A stretch of 10,796 nt of DNA from an uncultured Chloroflexota bacterium (GTDB lineage: Bacteria > Chloroflexota > Anaerolineae > Anaerolineales > Villigracilaceae), in contig CAILWD010000213.1 of the NCBI GenBank assembly GCA_903837815.1, forward strand, positions 1-10,796, in the 5' to 3' direction. The translations under genes were made by a program, and so were the position numbers. The notes beneath the pieces are model-generated. The model ran no database searches. It saw nothing but the letters and a program-made list of their open reading frames with translations, and was not told the DNA's origin. Of the stretch, positions 1 through 4,601 are shown in pieces (the first letter of the stretch is position 1; every line of letters begins with the position of its first letter).

Positions 1-147
1 CACTCGCTGGTGGCGTGGCTCTTCGGCGCGTTCATCGTCGTCCACGTCTACATGACCACCACGGGCGCAACTCCGCTCGAAGCCATGCGCGCCATGGTGA
101 CGGGCTACGAGGAAGTGGAAGAACACGAAGAAAAGGATGAAGGATAA
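1..147 (+). CDS. C-terminal end of a cytochrome b-type membrane subunit (partial)
   Basis: The window opens inside a reading frame that ends at TAA 145-147, giving the last 48 residues of a protein. A hydrophobic helix containing the string VAWLFGAFIVVHVYMTTTG is followed by TPLEAMRAMVTGYEE and then a charged Glu/Lys-rich tail. A late helix with a His (HVY) followed by TTTG-TP and a 'MVTGYEE' amphipathic end is the pattern I associate with cytochrome b561-type or hydrogenase/thiosulfate-reductase-type di-heme cytochrome b subunits, which pass electrons between the quinone pool and a periplasmic redox partner. The His would be a heme-ligand candidate. The YeeE/YedE genes that follow make a sulfur-compound redox role plausible, but that is inference from context. 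The rest of the protein lies outside the window, so the subfamily cannot be settled here. Confidence 0.6.
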   Translation, partial: HSLVAWLFGAFIVVHVYMTTTGATPLEAMRAMVTGYEEVEEHEEKDEG

Positions 148-163
148 ATGATGAAGGATGAAT
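136..163. repeat. Four tandem 7-base words spanning a stop codon
   Basis: Four consecutive heptads with consensus GATRAAK occupy 136-142, 143-149, 150-156 and 157-163. Read as two 14-mers, they match at 13 of 14 positions. The array begins inside the coding end of the cytochrome b gene, includes its TAA stop (145-147), and runs into the intergenic gap. Confidence 0.75.
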
Positions 164-165
164 GG

Positions 166-205
166 AAACCTTCAAACTTTCGAACCTTCAAACCTGCCAA
201 CCGTC
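166..205. repeat. Five tandem 8-base words upstream of the first YeeE/YedE gene
   Basis: Five consecutive octads (166-173, 174-181, 182-189, 190-197, 198-205) follow the pattern NAACYKKC, with AAACCTTC as the clearest unit. The array starts three bases after the neighbouring heptad array and ends ten bases before the Shine-Dalgarno sequence AAGGAG (215-220) of the next gene. Confidence 0.7.
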
Positions 206-225
206 TTTATCAATAAGGAGCATAA

Positions 226-771
226 ATGACCGCTCAAACAAAACAATCAATCTTCAAACGACCCGAGAAGCCCTACGTGCATCCGTACTTCGGCGGGATC
301 GTGCTGGGAATCGTCCTCTTCCTGGCGCTGCTCTTCACGGGCAACGGACTCGGCTCATCGGGAGCCACCGCCCGCATCGACGCGGCAATCGTGGACGCCT
401 TCTCCCCCTCCCATGTGGATAACAATTCCTATTTATTGAAAATGGCTGGCGGAGACAAGAACCCCTTTGACGACTGGATTCTGCCCGTCTTCTTCGGCGC
501 ACTGCTCGGCGGATTCGCTTCGGGCTGGTTCAACGGACGCCTGAAATTCATGACCACCAAGGGACCCAACATCTCCGACCGCACCCGCTGGCTGATGGCA
601 TTCCTCGGCGGCGTGCTCTTCCTCTACGGGGCGCGTATGGCTCGCGGCTGCACGTCAGGACAGGCGCTCACGGGCGGCACCACGCTCTCCGCTGGCTCCT
701 GGCTGGTGATGTTCGCCATCTTCGGCGGGGCGTACGGCATGGCATATTTCGTGCGGAAGATGTGGAATTAG
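226..771 (+). CDS. YeeE/YedE-family sulfur transporter, short half (4 TM)
   Basis: A 181-residue membrane protein of the YeeE/YedE (Sulf_transp) family, whose characterised members such as TsuA import thiosulfate. Four hydrophobic segments are visible, near residues 22-39, 83-103, 122-139 and 157-175. The family signature GARMARGCTSGQALTGG lies at about residues 135-151, with the conserved cysteine at 142 that in this family takes part in relaying the sulfur compound through the membrane. The length is about half that of a full two-repeat YeeE, so it probably works with the following gene as a split transporter. The start ATG at 226 has a good Shine-Dalgarno AAGGAG at 215-220 and fits the family N-terminus. 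A longer upstream overlapping frame starting at 162 looks spurious. Substrate (thiosulfate or another sulfur compound) is inferred from the family only. Confidence 0.85.
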   Translation: MTAQTKQSIFKRPEKPYVHPYFGGIVLGIVLFLALLFTGNGLGSSGATARIDAAIVDAFSPSHVDNNSYLLKMAGGDKNPFDDWILPVFFGALLGGFASGWFNGRLKFMTTKGPNISDRTRWLMAFLGGVLFLYGARMARGCTSGQALTGGTTLSAGSWLVMFAIFGGAYGMAYFVRKMWN

Positions 772-806
772 CTAGAAATTTAGAGAGTAGATAACTAGAG
801 AATAGT

Positions 807-855
807 TGCCAATCACTAATCTCCAATCTCTAGTCTCTAGTTTCTAGTCTCTAAT
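807..855. repeat. Array of 7-base words between the two YeeE/YedE genes
   Basis: Seven consecutive heptads can be laid out from 807 to 855. Six of them (814-855) fit YWCYART, with CTCTAGT repeated exactly at 828-834 and 835-841; the first (807-813) is degenerate. Upstream, ACTAGAGA (about 794-801) is complementary to TCTCTAGT (827-834), so a transcript of the gap could fold into a hairpin. The array ends just before the Shine-Dalgarno AGGAG (859-863) of the next gene. Confidence 0.75.
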
Positions 856-870
856 AACAGGAGAATTATC

Positions 871-2172
871 ATGAACTTTCCAATTTCCACCCTCACAGCC
901 GTCAGCGCTGCCCACCCGTGGACGTATCTGATCTTCGCGTTGATCGGCTTTGCCTTCGGCTTCACGCTTGAAATGTCAGGCTTTGGAGACTCGCGCAAAC
1001 TCGCCGCCCAGTTCTACTTCACTGAGTTGACCGTGCTCAAGGTCATGTTCACCGCCATCGTCACCGCAATGGTCTTGACCTTCGGCGCTGTCGGACTCGG
1101 CATCCTCGACTTCAGCCAGGTCTGGGTCAACACCACCTACATCTGGTCGGGCATCCTCGGCGGACTCATCATGGGCGTCGGCTTCATCATCGGCGGGTTC
1201 TGCCCCACCACCTCGCTCGCGTCCGCATCCACAGGCAAGATCGACGGAATGCTCTTCATGTTCGGCGGATTCTTCGGCGCGGCGCTCTTCGCCGAAACTG
1301 AACCCCTCTTCACCAACTGGTACAACAACGCGGGCTACTACGGACGCCTGACCCTCGACCAGGTCTTCGGCATCCCTGTCGGAGTGGTGGTCCTGCTGGT
1401 CATCATGATGGCGCTCTTCATGTTCTGGGGCGCGGAGCAACTCGAACGCATCTTCGGCAAAAAGGATTTGAGCAAGGAACCGAAAATCCGCGTGTTCGGC
1501 GCGGGCGTTTTGTTCGCCGCAGCCGTCGGTGTGATGTTGATCGGCTCCCCCTCGGTGGAGCAAAAATACAGCAAGGTCAAGTTCACCCGCACCGAAACCA
1601 TCGAACAGTTGAACGCCGATCCCATCGTCAACACCTACACCTACACGGCTGACGAAATGCTCTCGAAGCGGCTGGTTCACATCACCCCCGCCGAAGCCTA
1701 CAAGGCGAAGTACAACCAGATCATGAATCCCATCTACCTCGATGTGCGCCCCGAAGCGGAATACAACCTGTACCACGTCGAGAACGCGGTCAACGTGCCA
1801 GTGGAACGCCTCAGCGAAATCGTCCCGCTCCTGCTGAGCGAACCGCCCGCCAACTCGGTCTTCGTGGTGATGGGCAACGGCGAGGAAACCGCCACCCAAG
1901 CCTGGAAGTTCCTCGTCGGCAGCGGCGTGACCAACTCCTACATCCTCGAAGGCGGACTCAACAACTGGATCGCCTTCTTCGGGGCGGAAGAAACCGTCAT
2001 GCAACCCAACCCGAATGCGGGTGACGACGAACTGGCTTACATCTTCCCCGCGGCTTTGGGCAGTCAGTACGAATCCTGCTCGCCCAGTCCCATCGAATAC
2101 GAAGAACTCGAATTCGAAGCCAAGATCGTCCTGCAACTCAAGCGGGATAAATCTGGCGGGGGATGCGGGTAA
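871..2172 (+). CDS. YeeE/YedE-family sulfur transporter fused to a cysteine-less rhodanese domain
   Basis: A 433-residue fusion. Residues 1-226 hold about six hydrophobic segments with YeeE/YedE signatures: FGFTLEMSGFGDSRKLA near 29-45, VLKVMFTAI near 55-63, and GGFCPTTSLASASTGKIDG at about 108-126, which carries the channel cysteine C111. Residues about 271-372 have a rhodanese fold: PIYLDVRPEAEY (287-298), HVENAVNVP (302-310) and ILEGGLNNW (358-366). The active-site loop reads VVMGNGEETATQAW (332-345), so the sulfur-carrying Cys of true rhodaneses is absent and sulfurtransferase chemistry at that site is not expected. The tail ends in SGGGCG with C432, and C403 lies just after the rhodanese fold. 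The start has Shine-Dalgarno AGGAG seven bases upstream. It probably pairs with the preceding short half to make a complete transporter; a sensory or docking role for the dead rhodanese is inference. Confidence 0.85.
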   Translation: MNFPISTLTAVSAAHPWTYLIFALIGFAFGFTLEMSGFGDSRKLAAQFYFTELTVLKVMFTAIVTAMVLTFGAVGLGILDFSQVWVNTTYIWSGILGGLIMGVGFIIGGFCPTTSLASASTGKIDGMLFMFGGFFGAALFAETEPLFTNWYNNAGYYGRLTLDQVFGIPVGVVVLLVIMMALFMFWGAEQLERIFGKKDLSKEPKIRVFGAGVLFAAAVGVMLIGSPSVEQKYSKVKFTRTETIEQLNADPIVNTYTYTADEMLSKRLVHITPAEAYKAKYNQIMNPIYLDVRPEAEYNLYHVENAVNVPVERLSEIVPLLLSEPPANSVFVVMGNGEETATQAWKFLVGSGVTNSYILEGGLNNWIAFFGAEETVMQPNPNAGDDELAYIFPAALGSQYESCSPSPIEYEELEFEAKIVLQLKRDKSGGGCG

Positions 2173-2174
2173 GG

Positions 2175-2202
2175 CAGTAATCAGTTTTCAGTAACCAGTA
2201 AA
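2175..2202. repeat. Four tandem CAGTNNN heptads before the terminator
   Basis: Four consecutive heptads, each beginning CAGT, occupy 2175-2181, 2182-2188, 2189-2195 and 2196-2202. The array starts two bases after the stop codon of the YeeE-rhodanese gene and runs into the left arm of the terminator. Confidence 0.7.
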
Positions 2203-2234
2203 AAGGAGTCGTCCTGTTTGGGACGGCTCCTTTT
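2201..2234 (+). terminator. Rho-independent terminator of the sulfur-transport operon
   Basis: A 14-bp stem (2201-2214 with 2221-2234, one G-U pair) closes a six-base TGTTTG loop. The right arm ends in TTTT. A nearly identical copy lies at 2974-3007, on the far side of the next gene. Confidence 0.85.
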
Positions 2235-2269
2235 GTTAGCCATCTCTCTCCAAAACCGTATCAATTTTA

Positions 2270-2278
2270 TGCTACACT
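2270..2278 (+). promoter_or_regulatory. Extended -10 promoter for the nucleotidyltransferase gene
   Basis: TGCTACACT fits an extended -10 element (TGn followed by TACACT at 2273-2278). No good -35 hexamer is seen 16-18 bases upstream. Transcription from here would give a leader of only about a dozen bases before ATG 2298, containing the Shine-Dalgarno-like AGGAAA at 2286-2291. Confidence 0.45.
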
Positions 2279-2297
2279 TATTCACAGGAAACATGCA

Positions 2298-2954
2298 ATG
2301 ACCATTCAGAGCAGTGTTCAAATCGGTGATGTTATTCGCAATGCCGTTGTGTTCAACGTCAAAAACTGGCAAGGTGGCGCGATGAATTCTGATTCTTTAA
2401 TCCAATCCGTCCAGGACTTTTTCGCCGTCCTCGAAAATCGAAAGATCGATTATGTTCTCGTCGGGGGAATTGCCATTTTGCATTACGTCGAAGGACGAAA
2501 CACCCAGGATTTGGATTTGCTTATGGCTGTTTCTTCGCTGGAAAAACTGCCCGAACTCAAGATAACCAGTAAAGATGCGTATTTTGTGCGGGCAAACTAT
2601 AACGAATTACAAATTGATATTTTGCTCACTCAGAACCCGCTTTTCAAGAAAGTCCACAGCGGATACTCAAAAGTACAGAATTTCCTCGACCGCGACATCC
2701 CGCTGGCAACGGTGGAGGGTTTGTTATTGCTGAAACTCTACGCCCTGCCCTCTTTATATCGACAGGGAAATTTCGCAAGGGTCGGCATTTACGAGAATGA
2801 CATCGCAACCCTGCTTCACGATTATCAGCCTGACATGCCCCCATTACTGGACGAGTTATCGAAATACGTGAACGAAACCGATTTTGCGGAAATCAAGGGC
2901 GTTGTCTCGGATATTCAAAATCGCATCAAACGCTTCAAAAACGAGTCGCGCTAA
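2298..2954 (+). CDS. Nucleotidyltransferase-fold protein (orphan)
   Basis: A 218-residue protein with the hallmarks of the polymerase-beta-like nucleotidyltransferase superfamily. VLVGGIAILHYVEGRNTQDLDLL (about 53-75) contains the GG signature (56-57) and the metal-binding DxD as D71-L-D73. A third acidic residue, D107 in LQIDILL, fits the third catalytic position. The segment LLLLKLYALPSLYRQG (about 142-157) is the helical region usual in such proteins. Related families include AbiEii-like toxins and DUF6036-type proteins, but no antitoxin or HEPN partner is next to it, so an immunity role is unproven. The start at 2298 is supported by AGGAAA and an extended -10. ATG 2382 (residue 29), with AAGG upstream, is a serious alternative because residues 1-28 lie outside the conserved fold. 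Base use looks more AT-rich than in the neighbours, and near-identical terminators flank the gene. Confidence 0.65.
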   Translation: MTIQSSVQIGDVIRNAVVFNVKNWQGGAMNSDSLIQSVQDFFAVLENRKIDYVLVGGIAILHYVEGRNTQDLDLLMAVSSLEKLPELKITSKDAYFVRANYNELQIDILLTQNPLFKKVHSGYSKVQNFLDRDIPLATVEGLLLLKLYALPSLYRQGNFARVGIYENDIATLLHDYQPDMPPLLDELSKYVNETDFAEIKGVVSDIQNRIKRFKNESR

Positions 2955-2973
2955 AAAGGCAGATTGCCGAAAT

Positions 2974-3007
2974 AAAGGAGTCGTCCTGTTTGGGGCGGCT
3001 CTTTTTG
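2974..3007 (+). terminator. Rho-independent terminator after the nucleotidyltransferase gene
   Basis: A stem of about 13 bp (2974-2986 with 2993-3005, including G-U pairs) has the same TGTTTG loop as the terminator at 2201-2234 and is followed by a T-run. The two 34-base elements (2202-2235 and 2974-3007) match at 32 of 34 positions. Confidence 0.8.
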
Positions 3008-3062
3008 GTTTCGTTGTCCCGTTGCAGATAAGGGTCTTGAAAACATCGAACCGTTGCAACAC

Positions 3063-3118
3063 CGTCCCGAAGGTTTCCTCTAAAACTGGTTGTGCCGCTC
3101 AAACCTTCGGGACGTTTT
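3063..3118 (+). terminator. Second terminator-like hairpin in the 2955-3310 gap
   Basis: CGTCCCGAAGGTTT (3063-3076) is perfectly complementary to 3101-3114. The loop is 24 bases and TTTT follows at 3115-3118. The gap from 2955 to 3310 holds no convincing gene; it contains three terminator-type hairpins in a row and the HU promoter. The short spacers between the hairpins (3008-3062 and 3119-3187) show nothing I can name. Confidence 0.6.
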
Positions 3119-3187
3119 CCCTCTTTCGAGAAGATACAAATCCGTGACTGAAAAGGTTTTTAGACCGTCAAACCTCAATTCGACCCC

Positions 3188-3226
3188 AAGACTTCCGAAG
3201 TCTCGTAGACTTCGGAAGTCTTTTTT
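3188..3226 (+). terminator. Perfect 16-bp hairpin made of two palindromes, overlapping the HU promoter
   Basis: The left arm 3188-3203 pairs perfectly with 3207-3222 around a three-base CGT loop, followed by T's to 3226, so it is a strong intrinsic terminator. Each arm also contains a palindrome (AGACTTCCGAAGTCT at 3189-3203, AGACTTCGGAAGTCT at 3207-3221). At the DNA level this makes two adjacent 15-bp dyads directly upstream of the HU -10 element. Confidence 0.8.
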
Positions 3227-3227
3227 A

Positions 3228-3236
3228 TGCTATACT
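3228..3236 (+). promoter_or_regulatory. Extended -10 promoter of the HU gene
   Basis: TGCTATACT is a good extended -10 element (TGn plus TATACT at 3231-3236). The expected -35 zone falls inside the right arm of the hairpin at 3207-3222 and has no -35 consensus. The leader would be roughly 70 bases, ending in the Shine-Dalgarno TAGGAGG at 3298-3304. Confidence 0.6.
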
Positions 3237-3310
3237 TTTTCCATCGTGGGGGAAAGACCGTACCAATCCCCCAAACCCAACCCATTTGTTTTTACGATAG
3301 GAGGCTTACT

Positions 3311-3718
3311 ATGACCGTGAAATACAATGTTGTGGAACGTGGAAACCCCGCCAATCGGGAGGCTCCCAAGAAGTTCTATCCGTCCATTGCGTCTACAGGG
3401 CGTAGGACCCTGCGCCAGTTGGCGGGGCGCATTTCGGAGATTTCCACTGTGTCGAGTACCGATACAATGGCAGTCCTCGAAGCCATGTTGAAGACCATCC
3501 CGCAGGAATTGGCAGAGGGGAACGTGGTGGAATTGGGCGACTTTGGCAATTTCTGGCTGAAAGCCACTTCGGAGGGCGTGGAAACCGCCGATGCCGTCCG
3601 CGCCACCCAGATCAACACCCTTTTGCCGCGTTTCAACCCAGGCAAAGAGTTCAAGAAGGCGCTGGCAACCATTGAGTACGAAAAAGGCTCACTGGTCAGC
3701 GCCCCGCCCGAAGATTAA
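3311..3718 (+). CDS. HU-family DNA-binding protein of the HU-HIG type
   Basis: A 135-residue protein starting MTVKYNVVERGNP, closely resembling the HU-HIG proteins best known from Bacteroidota. Its landmarks are KKFYPSI (about 20-26), TLRQLAGRISEISTVSSTD (about 33-51), a helix MAVLEAMLKTIPQELAEGNVV, VELGDFGNFWLKATSEG (about 72-88), and the C-terminal LPRFNPGKEFKKAL. The core forms the usual HU/IHF helices and beta-arm saddle that binds and bends DNA non-specifically; the short N-terminal extension distinguishes this type from canonical 90-residue HU. The start at ATG 3311 has TAGGAGG (3298-3304). An in-frame upstream start at 3227 would add residues coded across the promoter and is not credible. 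It is a single-gene unit between strong terminators, probably nucleoid-associated. Confidence 0.88.
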   Translation: MTVKYNVVERGNPANREAPKKFYPSIASTGRRTLRQLAGRISEISTVSSTDTMAVLEAMLKTIPQELAEGNVVELGDFGNFWLKATSEGVETADAVRATQINTLLPRFNPGKEFKKALATIEYEKGSLVSAPPED

Positions 3719-3728
3719 TCGCCCTACA

Positions 3729-3770
3729 AACCTCTCAAGGAAGGATTCCAATCCTCCCTTGAGAGGTTTT
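3729..3770 (+). terminator. Terminator of the HU gene
   Basis: The left arm 3729-3747 pairs with 3750-3768 (18 of 19 positions), with a very short loop and TTTT at 3767-3770. The right arm is the first unit of the 22-bp tandem array that follows. Confidence 0.75.
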
Positions 3771-3838
3771 CAATCCTCCCTTGAGAGGATTCTGATCCTC
3801 CCCTGAGAGGTTTTTAATCTCCCCTTGAGCGGATTCAA
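3751..3838. repeat. 22-bp tandem repeat, four units, derived from the terminator arm
   Basis: Units lie at 3751-3772, 3773-3794, 3795-3816 and 3817-3838, each built on CCTCCCTTGAGAGG with small changes. Units 1 and 3 end in a GAGGTTTT-type sequence, while units 2 and 4 end in GGATTC, hinting at a 44-bp higher-order period. Each unit can in principle pair with the single left arm at 3729-3747. Most of the 3719-4066 gap is this array, the promoter at 3889, and an unassigned leader. Confidence 0.85.
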
Positions 3839-3888
3839 AACTTCTTACGCGCCTAGCCATGATTCCCTGAGCGATAACAAAGGGTTTC

Positions 3889-3897
3889 TGGTACAAT
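3889..3897 (+). promoter_or_regulatory. Extended -10 promoter of the SpoIIAA-like gene
   Basis: TGGTACAAT (TGn plus TACAAT at 3892-3897) lies about 170 bases before ATG 4067. The implied long leader has small possible hairpins (AGCCA/TGGCT near 3934-3951, and GGATG/CATCC just after 3997) but no riboswitch class I recognise. Confidence 0.5.
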
Positions 3898-4066
3898 TTT
3901 AGAGGTTCTCACCTAAATCCGTGGTTAAGAAGAGCCAATCAGCAATGGCTTGCAGGGTATTTTGAAAGGAAATTAGGCGGTACGTTTTACCCTAAAGGAT
4001 GCACATCCAGCAGTGAGTCTGCAATAAAAATATCCGCACTTTTGATAACAGAGAGCAAGAAAAACC

Positions 4067-4510
4067 ATGCCATTCACTTACAAAATAGATACGGACCTGG
4101 GGCTGATTTTTTACTCGGGGCTTAATACTAATGGAGCAGAAATGCTTCAAGCAGAAAAAGCCGCAGCCAACGACCCCTCGAGATTGCCGAGTATGAAAAT
4201 CATCGTTGACCTCTCCAAATCGACTCTGGACATCAGCCTGAACGACATCTACGAGGCTCTCAAAATGAACAGGAACCGTATGGAAAAAGGCAGCGCTTTG
4301 GAGGCAACCGCCTTCATTAGTCACAGCAGGTTCATAAAAGCGCTCGGAGATACCTACCGCCTATTGGGAGAAAACATGCCGTTACTATTTGGCATCTTCA
4401 ACACGTTGCCCGATGCAATCAAATGGCTGGGGCTCTCGGACAAAGAGGCAGAAATTTCCAGGATACAGGAAGAAATCATGAAAGACCTGGAAAAGAAGGC
4501 AGCCGTATAA
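4067..4510 (+). CDS. SpoIIAA-like (STAS/Sec14-type) small protein
   Basis: A 147-residue soluble protein of unknown role. The order of elements suits the SpoIIAA-like family: an N-terminal strand pair TYKIDTDLGLIFYSG (about 4-18), a helix, the buried strand MKIIVDLSKSTLDIS (about 43-57) with D48, then alternating helix and strand, and the C-terminal FNTLPDAIKWLGLS (111-124) followed by a charged coiled-coil-like helix. Members are often small cytoplasmic proteins next to signalling genes; none is adjacent here. I see no phosphorylatable Ser/Thr in a canonical anti-sigma-antagonist motif, so a SpoIIAA-like partner switch is not claimed. The start ATG 4067 has only a weak purine-rich region (GAGAG near 4051) as ribosome-binding site. 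It is transcribed alone and converges on the lyase gene. Confidence 0.5.
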   Translation: MPFTYKIDTDLGLIFYSGLNTNGAEMLQAEKAAANDPSRLPSMKIIVDLSKSTLDISLNDIYEALKMNRNRMEKGSALEATAFISHSRFIKALGDTYRLLGENMPLLFGIFNTLPDAIKWLGLSDKEAEISRIQEEIMKDLEKKAAV

Positions 4511-4549
4511 AGAAAAGAGGTCGAGCAAATTTGCCTGACCTCTTTTCTT
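4510..4549. terminator. Bidirectional terminator between convergent genes
   Basis: AAGAAAAGAGGTC (4510-4522) pairs perfectly with 4537-4549 over a 14-base loop. The arms begin with an A-rich and end with a T-rich run, so the element can stop transcription from either side: the SpoIIAA-like gene on plus and the lyase gene on minus. Confidence 0.75.
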
Positions 4550-4560
4550 GCCTGCAAAAA

Positions 4561-4593
4561 CAAAGGAGATTCTTCGTTACGCTCAGAATGACA
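4561..4593. repeat. Dispersed intergenic repeat of the 'CHSERxEES' type
   Basis: The sequence around GATTCTTCGTTACGCTCAG (4569-4587) matches a repeat I recognise from intergenic regions of many environmental bacteria. When translated by accident it gives CHSERNEES on the minus strand here. Its origin and function are unknown to me. Only one copy is in this window. Confidence 0.6.
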
Positions 4594-4601
4594 TGGGCAT
4601 T

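Noticed and set aside
976..2136. A 386-residue minus-strand reading frame opposite the YeeE-rhodanese gene
   Set aside because: Its translation is dominated by His, Asp, Glu and Gly with no domain pattern, as expected for the antisense of a GC-rich membrane-protein gene. The plus-strand frame has clear family motifs.
2298..2954. Toxin-antitoxin or abortive-infection module based on the nucleotidyltransferase
   Set aside because: No partner gene (AbiEi-like antitoxin, HEPN protein) is adjacent; the gene is isolated between two terminators.
2884..3147. An 87-residue plus-strand frame overlapping the end of the nucleotidyltransferase gene
   Set aside because: It runs through two terminator hairpins and has no ribosome-binding site or recognisable domain.
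3751..3838. CRISPR-like array
   Set aside because: The 22-bp units are directly abutting with no spacers, and no cas genes are present; they derive from the terminator arm.
3898..4066. Riboswitch in the long leader of the SpoIIAA-like gene
   Set aside because: I looked for c-di-GMP (GEMM), cobalamin and similar signatures and found only weak short hairpins.
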